Shown here in pieces: positions 19,268 to 28,800 of a stretch of 64,000 nt of DNA (positions are counted from its first letter, which is position 1; the number at the start of each line of letters is the position of its first letter). Under the pieces are notes generated by a model. It was given only the letters and a program-made list of their open reading frames with translations. It made no database searches and had not been told where the DNA came from. The translations under genes were made by a program, and so were the position numbers. Source of the DNA: Polyangia bacterium (GTDB taxonomy: Bacteria; Myxococcota_A; Polyangia; Fen-1088); the NCBI GenBank assembly GCA_036268875.1, contig DATATI010000010.1, forward strand, positions 1 through 64,000, in the 5' to 3' direction.

Positions 19268-19690
19268 TCAGCGGCTGTAGGGTTCGTTTCGGATCACCGA
19301 CAACGCGCGGTAGATCTGCTCGCACAGGATCACCCGGGCCAGGCGGTGCGGCAGGGTCAGCGCGGTCAGCGACAGGCGGACGGCGGCGCGCTGGGAGAGC
19401 GGGCGCGGCAAGCCGTCGGCGCCGCCGATCAAAAAAACCAGCGCGCGCGTACCGTGCAACATTCGTTTTTCCAGGAACGTCGTGAACGTGGCGGTGGACC
19501 ACGCTTCGCCGTCGGGCTCGAGGGCGATCACCTCGGCGCCGGCCGGAATGCGCCGGGCGAGGGCGGCGTCGTCGTCGACTTCGATCACCTCGACCGGCAG
19601 GTGGCGCTGCGCCCGCCGCAGATAATCGTCGCACACCGCGGCCATGTGCTTGTCGCGCATCTTGCCGACGGCCAGCACGACGATCTTCAC
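19268..19690 (-). CDS. rlmH: 23S rRNA pseudouridine1915 N3-methyltransferase RlmH
   Basis: A 140-residue SPOUT methyltransferase that modifies pseudouridine 1915 in helix 69 of 23S rRNA. It has the N-terminal KIVVLAVGKMRD strand, the FLIGGADGL SAM loop and the C-terminal knot HRLARVILCEQIYRALSVI ending EPYSR (usually EPYHK). The GTG at 19690 is used; the longer frame to 19804 overlaps rsfS. It lies 29 bases after rsfS, and this rsfS-rlmH order is common in bacteria. Confidence 0.95.
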   Translation of the reverse strand: MKIVVLAVGKMRDKHMAAVCDDYLRRAQRHLPVEVIEVDDDAALARRIPAGAEVIALEPDGEAWSTATFTTFLEKRMLHGTRALVFLIGGADGLPRPLSQRAAVRLSLTALTLPHRLARVILCEQIYRALSVIRNEPYSR

Positions 19691-19719
19691 GATCGGCGCC
19701 CGGCGTCGTGGCCGTTCAC

Positions 19720-20343
19720 TTACAGCGCGCCGTAAAGCGCGTCGGGCTGGGTGATCATCGCCTCGGGTGGGATCGCCATCTTGACCCGCGGCGCATCGAT
19801 CCACAGGCTCTCGAGGTCGTAGAACTCGCGCACCGGGTGATAGAAGACGTGAATGACGATCGATCCGAAATCGAGCAGCGTCCAGCGTCCGTTGCCGCCG
19901 CCTTCGTGGCCAAGGACGTGACGGCCGCGGGCCTTCATCATCGCCGTGATGTGATCGGCGATGGCGTCCACCTGCCGATCGCTGCGTCCGCTGACGATGC
20001 CGATGAAGTCGGTGTAACTGGCCATCGCCGACACATCGATCAGCACCGGCATCAGCGCTTTTTTGTCCAGGGCGCCGTTCATCAGCTCAAGCGCCAGCTC
20101 GCGCAGGTCGCCAAGGTCGCGGCCGTTGTTGAGGACGGTCGACTGGGCGGCGGCGGTGGGCAGGGGCCTCACCTTCTCGGCGGCGACGCGGTGGGCGGGC
20201 TTGCGCGCGTTCTTGAGATCGCCGCGCACCGGAAGCCGCCCGGTGGTGCGCGCCGGCTTGCGCGCGGCCCGCTTGGGTTTGCTCCGCGTCTCTTTGCCTG
20301 CGGAGGTTCTGCCTTTGCCACCTGTTCGCTTTGTTGTCGTCAC
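19720..20343 (-). CDS. rsfS: Ribosomal silencing factor RsfS
   Basis: A 207-residue protein. The C-terminal ~115 residues carry the RsfS fold (VLIDVSAMASYTDFIGIVSGRSDRQVDAIADHI; GHEGGGNGRWTLLDFGSIVIHVF; REFYDLESLW), which binds uL14 on the 50S subunit and blocks subunit joining in slow growth. The first ~75 residues are a Lys/Arg/Ala/Thr-rich extension not found in short RsfS proteins and likely disordered; it could add RNA binding. The start is GTG. The 136-base gap behind it carries no gene. Confidence 0.93.
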   Translation of the reverse strand: MTTTKRTGGKGRTSAGKETRSKPKRAARKPARTTGRLPVRGDLKNARKPAHRVAAEKVRPLPTAAAQSTVLNNGRDLGDLRELALELMNGALDKKALMPVLIDVSAMASYTDFIGIVSGRSDRQVDAIADHITAMMKARGRHVLGHEGGGNGRWTLLDFGSIVIHVFYHPVREFYDLESLWIDAPRVKMAIPPEAMITQPDALYGAL

Positions 20344-20479
20344 CTGCCTTCAAGAGTAGCAAAGCACCACCACAGTAGCTACGCGAGAAAACCCCCCGAT
20401 TCAGCGCGATGTGGGCGCCGCCACCAGTCAATGGCGGCTGCCGCGACCGGCAACGTGACAGTGCGGTGACTTTTATTAA

Positions 20480-21397
20480 TTATTTTGGTGGCGTGGTTGG
20501 CGGCGCTGGGGCCGCTTCGGCCGCCGCGGCTTGCTGGCGCTCGCTCTCCGCTTGCTGCCAGCGGCGTTCGAACACGCGCACCAGCGTCTCAAGGTAGCTC
20601 GTGCCCAGGCGCGACAGGCCGTCTTCGACCGAGACGGAGGCGCGATCCAGCCAGCGCGCCTCGGCGGGGGCGGCGCCAACGGCCGGCTCGTCTTCTTCCA
20701 ACACCACACCCGCCTTGCCGCCGCTGCGCACCCACTGCTCGACCGCTTTTTGAAAGCGCCCGGTCGCCCAGACCGGCGCCTCCAGCAGCGATCGACCCAG
20801 GATGCCGCCGCCGTCACGGAAGATCGCCACCACCGCGCTTCGTTCGGTTTCGGCCAGCGTGGATTGAATCACCGCCCGCAGCTGGATGGCCCGCGCCCGA
20901 TCCAGCCCGGCGCCGACGTGCAGCTTGGCGCAGAAGTGATCGAACAGCGTGCCCATCTGAAAAGTAGTGGCCATGTCCTCGGCGCGCCGCCCGATGGCCA
21001 GGACGGCGAAGAATTTTCGCCAGGCCAGCTTCAAGGCCAGCAGCGTCGCTGCGGTCAAGGTGGCGTTGCGTACGGCGCTGCCCTCGCGCGGATCAGCCAG
21101 AAGCTCGGCCGACGACAGCGCCAGATCGACCTGCCGCCGCTCGGCCAGATTGATCAGCATGCCGGCGCGCACCCGGCCGGCGATGTATTCATCGGCCACC
21201 GGGATGGGCACCACGCCGCCCACCACCGTGGCCAGCAGCGACCGCCGCACGATCAGGCGTCGGTGCGGGCGCAGGTGGTCCAGGCGGCCGGCCCCTTCCG
21301 GGCGGCGCCCGCCGGGGAAAATGATCAACTCGGGCGCGGCAGGGTCAGCGGGTGGGCCCTGGCCGTTGCCATGTTTGTCGTCAGCGCCGCTTTTCAC
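20480..21397 (-). CDS. Conserved-looking hypothetical protein with two hydrophobic stretches
   Basis: A 305-residue protein with no family recognised. Hydrophobic stretches near residues 54-72 (LLATVVGGVVPIPVADEYI) and 114-134 (TAATLLALKLAWRKFFAVLA) suggest membrane association; the P-I-P-x-A-D element faintly recalls DUF697/YcjF-like proteins, which is only a guess. A C-terminal helix is followed by a short Ala/Pro tail. Its GTG overlaps the stop of the upstream lipoprotein gene by four bases, so the two products probably act together. Confidence 0.7.
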   Translation of the reverse strand: MKSGADDKHGNGQGPPADPAAPELIIFPGGRRPEGAGRLDHLRPHRRLIVRRSLLATVVGGVVPIPVADEYIAGRVRAGMLINLAERRQVDLALSSAELLADPREGSAVRNATLTAATLLALKLAWRKFFAVLAIGRRAEDMATTFQMGTLFDHFCAKLHVGAGLDRARAIQLRAVIQSTLAETERSAVVAIFRDGGGILGRSLLEAPVWATGRFQKAVEQWVRSGGKAGVVLEEDEPAVGAAPAEARWLDRASVSVEDGLSRLGTSYLETLVRVFERRWQQAESERQQAAAAEAAPAPPTTPPK

Positions 21398-22290
21398 TTG
21401 CGGCCCTTCTTTTTCTTCGACGGTGGCGGCGGCACGGCCGGCGGCGGGACGTGGCCGCCGAGGCCGCGCAGCATCTCTTTTTGTTCGGGGACGATGCGCT
21501 GGCGCAGCGCCAATTCCTCGGCCGGCGGTCGTTCGATGGGGGGAACGGCGGCGGCGTCGGTCAGCACCGCGTGCACGTCGACCTCACCTTTCATCGGGCG
21601 ATTGTCTTCGGTCAAGGTGAAGGCGGCGGTCAGGTCGGCCTTTACCAGCGCGCCGGAGCGTTCGTCGACCAGCATGTCGCCCGCCAGCGTCTGCACGGTC
21701 ACCGTGCCGCGCCATTTGCGCAGCGCCCGCACTTCGCCGGGCGGCAACGCCAGCGCTTCGCCTTTGCTGATGCGGTAGTCGGCGGCCCTGGCCCCGGCCA
21801 GAAGCTGCGATGGTCCGGGCTCGATCGCCGCCGTCGCCGCCACCACCTCCCACGCCGCCCAGGGCCCGCCCAACGCTTCTTCCAGAAGCTGCGTGGGTTC
21901 CGGTTCCTCGGCGACGCGGCGGATCATCTTTCCATAGCGTAGCGCAGTGCTGAGCTCGCGCCCGTAAAGGACCACGTCGCGCCCGCCGTCGCGGTCGTTG
22001 ATTTCGCTCAGGCGGTAGTTACCGGCCCGATCCAGCCAGACGTTGGTGGTGGTGGTGGTACCGGCGGCGTCGGCGGTGTCGCCGTCGGGGGTGATGACGA
22101 AACGGGTGGTGGCGTGAAAGTGCCCACCGCCCATCTTGCGAAAGGCGCCGGCGAAGAACGCCGGCCGCAACGCCTGTTCCAGCGACGCCGTGCGGGCGCG
22201 CGCCTGCTCGCGGGCGGCCCGACCGCAACCGACGGTGGCGGCGCATGCGGCGACGAACAAGGCGGCGATGGGGAGACGGCGGGGGCTCAC
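21394..22290 (-). CDS. Lipoprotein of unknown function
   Basis: A 298-residue protein with a lipoprotein signal: the hydrophobic segment PIAALFVAACAATVGCG ends in a lipobox-like TVGC, so the mature protein starts at Cys22 and is anchored in the envelope. The body is beta-rich and polar (FHATTRFVITPDG; NVWLDRAGNYRLSEINDRDG; KWRGTVTVQTLAGDML), which fits a LolA- or outer-membrane-associated fold, although this is not established. It ends in a Pro/Lys tail, KKKKGRK. It is translated from a GTG and coupled to the following hypothetical gene. Confidence 0.75.
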   Translation of the reverse strand: MSPRRLPIAALFVAACAATVGCGRAAREQARARTASLEQALRPAFFAGAFRKMGGGHFHATTRFVITPDGDTADAAGTTTTTNVWLDRAGNYRLSEINDRDGGRDVVLYGRELSTALRYGKMIRRVAEEPEPTQLLEEALGGPWAAWEVVAATAAIEPGPSQLLAGARAADYRISKGEALALPPGEVRALRKWRGTVTVQTLAGDMLVDERSGALVKADLTAAFTLTEDNRPMKGEVDVHAVLTDAAAVPPIERPPAEELALRQRIVPEQKEMLRGLGGHVPPPAVPPPPSKKKKGRK

Positions 22291-22403
22291 GAAACGCGGA
22301 GATTAGCACCGGAAGGTCAAACGTGGCCGGCGCCCGTCGCCCGCCGCGGGGGCCGAAGCGGTGAAAGTTCGCCAAGGCCCGGCTGATCCGGCATAGCTAT
22401 GGG

Positions 22404-23279
22404 ATGGACGGCGCCGCCGAATTCCTGCTCTCGCCAGTGGCCATCGCGCTGGCTGGCCTCCTCGGCGCGGTGTGGGGCAGCTTCTTCAACGTCTGCATCG
22501 CGCGCGTGCCGCTGGGCCAGTCGGTGGTGCGCCCAGCGTCCCGCTGCATGTCCTGCGGAACCGCGGTGCGCCCCGTCGACAACATCCCCATCGTTTCCTA
22601 CCTGCTGTTGCGGGGGCGCTGCCGGTCGTGCGGGACGGGTTTTTCCCCGCGTTATGCCCTGGTCGAAGCGTTGATGGGCGGGCTGTCGGCGCTGCTGTTC
22701 TGGAAGGCGGTGACCCTTGACGTCGACGGCGCGGTGGCGATCCGGCTGGCGCGATTTGCCCTTTATTTCGCCTTCTGCGGGACGCTGGTGGTGCTGTCGT
22801 TCATCGACCTTGATACAAAACTTTTGCCCGACGTGATCACCTTGCCGGCCATCCCCATCTTCTTTCTGGCGGCGTTCGGCGCGCACGAGGTCGGCTGGCG
22901 CGACCGGGCCATCGGCGCGCTGGCGGGATATCTGTTCGTGCGTCTCATCGCCGACGCGTACTTCTACATTCTCAAACGCGAGGGGATGGGCCTGGGCGAC
23001 GGCAAGCTGCTCGCGATGATGGGCGCGGCGCTGGGCTGGAAGGCGCTTCCGTTCATCATCTTCGGTGGTTCGTTCCTGGGCGCGGCGATCAGCATCCCGC
23101 TCTTGCTGGTCGCTCGTCGTCGACAGAAAACGGCGCCCGGCGGCACCCAGGCCGACGCCGACGATTCGCTGGCCCGGATGCAGGTGCCGTTCGGCCCGTT
23201 CCTGTCGCTGGCGGCGATCCTGTATCTGTTCGTCGGCCAGTCCGTGCTGCACGCCCTGGTCGCGCCGCTCGATGGTTGA
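22404..23279 (+). CDS. pilD: Prepilin peptidase/N-methyltransferase PilD
   Basis: This is the inner-membrane aspartic protease that cleaves type IV prepilin and pseudopilin leaders and methylates the new N-terminus. The 291-residue protein has the N-terminal methyltransferase zinc site (two CxxC pairs, CMSCG and CRSCG), both catalytic aspartates in FIDLDTKLLPD and GMGLGDGKLL, and seven to eight hydrophobic segments. This is the bifunctional form, so N-methylation is expected. Gliding motility and type IV pilus systems use it in Myxococcota. It is a single gene, convergent with manB. Confidence 0.96.
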   Translation: MDGAAEFLLSPVAIALAGLLGAVWGSFFNVCIARVPLGQSVVRPASRCMSCGTAVRPVDNIPIVSYLLLRGRCRSCGTGFSPRYALVEALMGGLSALLFWKAVTLDVDGAVAIRLARFALYFAFCGTLVVLSFIDLDTKLLPDVITLPAIPIFFLAAFGAHEVGWRDRAIGALAGYLFVRLIADAYFYILKREGMGLGDGKLLAMMGAALGWKALPFIIFGGSFLGAAISIPLLLVARRRQKTAPGGTQADADDSLARMQVPFGPFLSLAAILYLFVGQSVLHALVAPLDG

Positions 23280-23303
23280 CGGGCTGATGGCCTTCTTCGG
23301 CGG

Positions 23304-24686
23304 TTACGCCGCGGTCTCGGCGATGATCTGGTGCAGGCGATCTTCAACCAGCGTCCGGATGCTGCTCAGGCGGCCGGCGCTGTCCGCTTCAAAGCGCAGC
23401 ACCAGCACCGCGCCGGTGTTCGACGCCCGCACCAGTCCCCAGCCGACGGTGCGGCCGTCCTCCTGAAAGCTGATCCGTCCGCCGTCGATGTCGACGACGG
23501 GATGGCGCTCGCGGAACCAGGCCACGGTCCGCCGCACCACCTCGAACTTGATCTCCTCGGGACAGTCGAGGCGGATCTCGGGCGTGTTGTGCAGCGCCGG
23601 CAGCGTGTCGTAATGCTGGGCCATCGTCGCCGGCCCCCGCGACAGAAGTTCGATCAGGCGCGCGCCGGCATAGACCGCGTCGTCAAAGCCGTACCAGCGA
23701 TCGGCGAAGAACATGTGCCCCGACATCTCGCCGGCCAGGGCGGCGTTCTCTTCCTTCATCTTCACCTTGATCAGCGAATGGCCCACCTTCCACATGATGG
23801 CCTTGCCGCCGAGAGCGGTGATCTCGTCGAACAAGGCCTGGCTGCACTTCACTTCGCTGACGAAGGTGGCGCCCGGTTTGTCTTTCAAGATCTCGCGGGC
23901 GAACAGCATCATCAGTTGGTCGCCCCAGACGATGCGTCCCTTGCCGTCGACGGCGCCGATGCGATCGGCGTCGCCGTCGAGAGCGATGCCCACCTCGGCG
24001 CCGGTTTCGCGCACGCGGGCGCTCAGCGCCTGCAGATTCTCCGGCACCGTCGGATCGGGGTGGTGGTTGGGGAAACGCCCGTCGGGCTCGCAGAAGATTC
24101 CTTCTGCTTCGATACCCAGCGCTTTCAGGATCGGCATCAAGGCCACGCCGCCGGTGCCGTTGCCGCCGTCGACGATCACCTCCGGGCGACGCGCGCCCAG
24201 GCGGACGTTGCCGACGATGGTGGCGATGTAGTCGGGCAGGATGGCGTGCGCACTGGCGGTGCCCGGACGTCCGGTGGTGCGGAAGGCGCGCGCTTTGATG
24301 CAGGCGAGCAGGTTCTGAATCTCGGCGCCGTGGATGGTGCTGCGCCCGGCGACGATCTTGAAACCGTTGTCCTCGGAAGGATTGTGGCTGGCGGTGATCA
24401 TCACGCCGCCGTCTGCGCCCAGGTGAAACACCGAAAAATAAAGTCCCGGCGTGTGCACGATGCCCACGTCCACCACGTCCAGGCCGGCGCTAAGAAGCTG
24501 CTCCTTCAGCGCCGCGTGGATGCGCGGCGACGACAGCCGGCAGTCGCGGCCCAGGGTGATGCGGGTGGCGCCGCGCGCGACGAACATGGTGGCGATGGCG
24601 CGGCCAAGATCACTGACGAAGGCGTCGGGCAGATCGCGCTCGGCGTGGCCGCGGAGGTCGTATTCACGAAACACACGAGCGTTCAT
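23304..24686 (-). CDS. manB: Phosphomannomutase/phosphoglucomutase
   Basis: The 460-residue alpha-D-phosphohexomutase has the active-site serine loop GGVMITASHNPSEDNGFK (about 100), the metal loop IALDGDADR (about 220), the sugar-binding GEMSGHMFFADRW and the C-terminal phosphate-binding RASNTGAVLVLRFE. AlgC/ManB-type enzymes supply mannose-1-phosphate or glucose-1-phosphate. The ATG at 24686 is used over a TTG two codons upstream. manC lies 39 bases upstream, so the two supply GDP-mannose for surface polysaccharide or O-antigen. Substrate preference cannot be told from sequence alone. Confidence 0.93.
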   Translation of the reverse strand: MNARVFREYDLRGHAERDLPDAFVSDLGRAIATMFVARGATRITLGRDCRLSSPRIHAALKEQLLSAGLDVVDVGIVHTPGLYFSVFHLGADGGVMITASHNPSEDNGFKIVAGRSTIHGAEIQNLLACIKARAFRTTGRPGTASAHAILPDYIATIVGNVRLGARRPEVIVDGGNGTGGVALMPILKALGIEAEGIFCEPDGRFPNHHPDPTVPENLQALSARVRETGAEVGIALDGDADRIGAVDGKGRIVWGDQLMMLFAREILKDKPGATFVSEVKCSQALFDEITALGGKAIMWKVGHSLIKVKMKEENAALAGEMSGHMFFADRWYGFDDAVYAGARLIELLSRGPATMAQHYDTLPALHNTPEIRLDCPEEIKFEVVRRTVAWFRERHPVVDIDGGRISFQEDGRTVGWGLVRASNTGAVLVLRFEADSAGRLSSIRTLVEDRLHQIIAETAA

Positions 24687-24725
24687 GGGCAATGGTCTAG
24701 GAAAGATTGATCGGGCGGGGCGCGT

Positions 24726-25799
24726 TCACAAGAGGTCGTCGCGTCCGGCGCGTTTGGCAGCCTCGACGATCTGTCGAACATCCTGGGCGCGATCCTTGGG
24801 AATGACCAGGATAGCGTCCTTGGTGGCCACCACCACCAGATCGCGCACGCCCACCACGCCCACGTAGGGCGCGCCGGGTTCGGCGTACACGACGCTGCCG
24901 TCGCTGTCGATCAGCGCGGCGTCGCCGACCACCACGTTGCCGCGCGCGTCAGCGGGACGCATGGCTGGCAGGGCCGCCCAGCTGCCGACGTCGTTCCAGC
25001 CGAAGGCCGCCGGGATGACGCGAATGCCGGACGCCTTCTCCATGATTCCAAAGTCGATCGAGACGGCCGGCGCGGTCGCATAGCGCGCGCGCACGGCGCC
25101 GGCGAAGTCGGGGGCGGCGACGAACGCGTCCAGCATCTGGCCCAGCGCCGGCAAATGGCGCCGCACCTCTTCCAGCATCCGGCCGACGGTCAGAAAAAAC
25201 ATCCCCGAGTTCCACAGATAATCTCCCGATGCCAGGTACGCCTCTGCCGTCGGGCGATCGGGTTTTTCCACGAACGCCGCCACGTCGTGCACCGCCGCGC
25301 CGTCGTCGCCGCCGACGCGCGCGCCCACCCGCACATAGCCAAATCCAGTCTCCGGGTACGTCGGGGTGACGCCGATGGTGACGATGGTGCGGCTGGCTTC
25401 GACGACCGCCGCGCGGACCACGGTGGCGAAGCCGGCCTCGTCGCCGATGTGCGGATCGGCGGGCAGCACGGCCAGGACCGCGTCCAGGCCCGCGCGCCGC
25501 GCCGCCGCCGCCGCCGCCAGACCCACCGCCGCGGCGGTGTTGCGCGGCTGCGGTTCAACCAGGATGTTCTGCGCTGGCAGCATCGGCAGTGCCGCGCGGA
25601 TCTGCGCCTCTTGATCAGCCGCCGTGACGATCAGAACGTTGGCCGGGCCCACCGCGGCGCTGGCCCGACGCGCTGCCGCCGCCAGCAGCGATTCCTTGCC
25701 GTCCAGGGCCAGCAGCTGCTTGGGCCGCTGCCGCCGGCTGGCCGGCCACAGGCGCGTGCCGCCGCCGCCGGCGAGAATGATGGCGAAGACGCTGGACAT
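24726..25799 (-). CDS. manC: Mannose-1-phosphate guanylyltransferase
   Basis: The 357-residue enzyme makes GDP-mannose from GTP and mannose-1-phosphate. The nucleotidyltransferase signature AIILAGGGGTRLWPASRRQRPKQLL opens the protein; VLPADPHI, FGYVRVG, FVEKPD and WNSGMFF follow. It lacks the C-terminal phosphomannose-isomerase domain of two-domain ManC/AlgA, so the isomerase must be elsewhere. The ATG at 25799 begins the conserved first strand. The long open frame upstream is a shadow of the TPR gene. A small inverted repeat precedes the start. Confidence 0.95.
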   Translation of the reverse strand: MSSVFAIILAGGGGTRLWPASRRQRPKQLLALDGKESLLAAAARRASAAVGPANVLIVTAADQEAQIRAALPMLPAQNILVEPQPRNTAAAVGLAAAAAARRAGLDAVLAVLPADPHIGDEAGFATVVRAAVVEASRTIVTIGVTPTYPETGFGYVRVGARVGGDDGAAVHDVAAFVEKPDRPTAEAYLASGDYLWNSGMFFLTVGRMLEEVRRHLPALGQMLDAFVAAPDFAGAVRARYATAPAVSIDFGIMEKASGIRVIPAAFGWNDVGSWAALPAMRPADARGNVVVGDAALIDSDGSVVYAEPGAPYVGVVGVRDLVVVATKDAILVIPKDRAQDVRQIVEAAKRAGRDDLL

Positions 25800-25800
25800 G

Positions 25801-25821
25801 CTTTTGACACTGTAACAAAAG
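25801..25821. promoter_or_regulatory. Inverted repeat CTTTTG-N9-CAAAAG before manC
   Basis: A perfect 6-base inverted repeat (25801-25806 and 25816-25821) lies one base from the manC ATG, in the 93-base divergent region with the TPR gene. Its size would suit a dimeric regulator, or it could form a hairpin that masks the manC start. No factor is identified. Confidence 0.25.
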
Positions 25822-25892
25822 GCCGGCCGCGGCGCGCCACCGACGACGGCGCCGTGGCCCGCCGGCGGCGGCAGCTGTGATACGGTTTGCCG

Positions 25893-28800
25893 GTGGTGCC
25901 GGCAGAGGGGGCGAAGGCTGCGGTTTCCCGCATCGAAGAGCTGCGCCGGGTTCTGGCCAGCACGCCCGACGCCACCACCCGCGCCCGACTGCGCGTCGAG
26001 CTGGCCGATCTGCTGCGCGCGCGCGCCGATCCATTTTCCGCGCTCAGCGAATTGCGGCGCGCCGCCGGCGAGGCACCGCAGCTGACCAGCGTGCGGCTGG
26101 CGTTGCTCAGCGCCGCCGCCGAGCTGCCCGCCGGTGAACGGGCCATGCTGCTGGCCGAACATGCTCGGGGTGATCGCGGGCCGGTGGCGATCTGGGCCTA
26201 CGCTGCGGCGCTGGCTCGGGCGGAGAACGGCGCCGTCGAAGAAGCCACGCGGGCGTTCTTGGATCTGGCGGGTGATCTGCGCGTGTCGCTGCACCGTCGC
26301 CGCTCCGCCGCCCGCCGGGCCGAGGCGCTGGCGGAAAAATCCCCGCGCCAGCAAATCGCCGCCTTGCGCGTGCAGGCCACGCTGGCCAGCGGACGCGCCC
26401 GGCTGGCCTTGCTTCGTCGTGCCGCCACCATCGCCGAGCGCGTCCCCGAGGCCGTCACGCTGCTGGGCGTGGCCCATGACTGGCTGGCGGCGGGCGGCAC
26501 CGGCGACGCAGCCGCGGTGTTGCTGGCGCGAGCGCGTACCGCCGGTGGCGCGGCGACGGCCCTGGCGGCGCTGGAAGACGAGATCGTGCAACGCACGCCC
26601 CGGCCCGAGTCCGTTTCGCCGTCCGGCGTGTCCCGGGTGTCGGCCGGCGAAAAAAAGACCAGGGGGCGAACGTCGCAGGCGCTTGCCGGCGATGCTTTGG
26701 CGGCGGCGCGCGCCGGGCGTCCGGCCGTGGCCCGGCGGCTGGCCGAGCGCGCCTTGCGCAGCCCGGCCGTCGAGGGTTCAGACGTCGCCGGAGCGGTGAA
26801 CGCGGTCGTGACGACCCTGCAGGAGCTGGGCGCGCCGCGCGAGGCGCTTTTGTTGCGGCGAACCTGCCTTGAATCTGCGCCGGAAGAACCACGTGCCGCG
26901 GCGCTGGCGGCGCTGGCGAGCGACGCGGCCAGCGCGGGTTTCGAGACACTGGCGGCCGCCTTCCGCGCCGACAGCCTGGGCCGCCAGCCATCACTGGCTG
27001 TTCCCGTCGATGATTCGTTGCCCGCCACCCCGGCAGGATTTTTCTTGGCCGCGCAGCGCGCGCTGGCGCACTTGCCAGCGGGCGCTTCCATCGATCCCGT
27101 GCTGGCCTTGCTGGAAAAAGCGGTGGCCGGTCACCCCGCCGCCGACGACGCGCTGGCCTTGGGTGAAAAGGTGCTGCGCCAGACGGCCTCGCCCGACGTT
27201 TCGTTCCGCATCATCGATCTCTTGCGGGCCGCCAACAGCTCCGAGCCCGATCCGGCGCGCCGGGCGCGTGTCGCTGAACGGCTGGCGTCCGCCCTTGAAG
27301 CCGAGCGCGATCCGCTGGGCGCGGTGGCGGTGCTGGACGCGGCTTTGGACGCCATTCCGCCCGCCGCCGGCGCCTCCTTGCGGCAACGCCGGGCCCGCAT
27401 GCTGCGCGACATGGGACGGCCGAAAGATCTCTCCGCGGCCTTGCAGGGAGACATCCCGGCGCTGGATGAAGACGCCCGTCGCGATGCCTTCGCCGAGCGG
27501 GCGTTGCTGCTGGAAAATGCCGGCGACGCCGACGGCGCGCTGGAGATCCGGCTGCTGGCGCTCAATGAAAGTCCCGGCGATCTGCCGCTGCTGCAAGCGG
27601 CTCGGCGGCACCTCGACCACAGCGGACGCTGGGAGCTGTCCTTGCGTTTGGCCACGTCGGCGGTGTCGCACCTGACCACGGCGGCCGAGAAGCTGCCCTT
27701 GCTGCGCGACATCGCGCGCCTCAACGAGACCGCCGCCCACAACTTGCCGGCGGCCGCGAATGCGTGGCTGGAAGTGACGCGCCTCGATCGCGACGACGCC
27801 GCCGCCGCAGAATCCGCCGAGCGTCTGTTGATGGCCATCGGGCAGTGGGATCGCTGCGCGGCCTTGCTGGCCTGGGTGGCGTCACGGCCCGATCGCCATG
27901 GCGAGCCGATGCGCCGGGCGGCGTTGCTGTGGCGGCTGGCCGAGCTGCGCCGCGCCCGCCTGGGCCAGGAGGAAGAGGCGTTCCGTCTTTACTCGCTGCT
28001 GGACAAGGAAGCGGCGGCCGTTCCGCGCGGCGGCAAGAAAGGCCGCCGCCCGCTGCCGGCCCAAGCCGAACCGGCCATCGATCTGGTGGTGCTGCCGCCG
28101 GTTTTCGGCGCGCTGGGGCGGGCCCTGGCCATGCGCAGCCTGCGCGCGGCGGTGGCGCCCAGTCGCGCCGATCTGGCGGCGGCGCTGCTGGATCGGGCGA
28201 TGTTTCTGGTCGATCCGCTGGCTCGCGTGGCGGATGCTCAGCGCGATCTGGCGCGCGCGCTGGATCTGGATCCGCGCAACGTGGATGTGGTGGTGGCGTT
28301 GGAGCGCCTCACCGAGCGCACCGGTCGCTGGGCTGATCTGGCGGACGAGCTGCGACGGAAAGCGGCGGCCAGCCCGGCGCCGGTGGCGGCGCGCCTGTGG
28401 TACGGCGTCGGCCGCATCGGCGAGCGGCAGAGCGATCCGACGGTGGCCGCGGACGCCTACCGCCAGGCCTGCGCGCTGGACAGCACGCTGATTGAACCGG
28501 TGGCGGCCCTGCGCCGCCTGGCTCGCCTGCGCCGCGATTGGCCGGAGGTGGCGCGGCTGCTGGAAATCGAGCACGCGCTTTCGCCGGGCCCGCGCGAACA
28601 AGCCGAGACCTCCGCCGAACTGGCGCAGGTTCTGGGCGATCACCTGCAGCAGCCCGAGCGGGCAGTGTCACTGCTGGAGTCGGCGCTGACGTTTTTTCCC
28701 GACGACACCGCGATGCTGCAGCGTCTGTTCGCGCTGAATTTGGCGGCCGGCGGTGGACACTGGGAGCAAGCGGGACAGGTCCTGGATCGCCTGCTGGCCC

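Noticed and set aside
25800-26591. N-terminal extension of manC to 26591
   Set aside because: The nucleotidyltransferase signature starts at 25799; the extension is antisense to the TPR gene.
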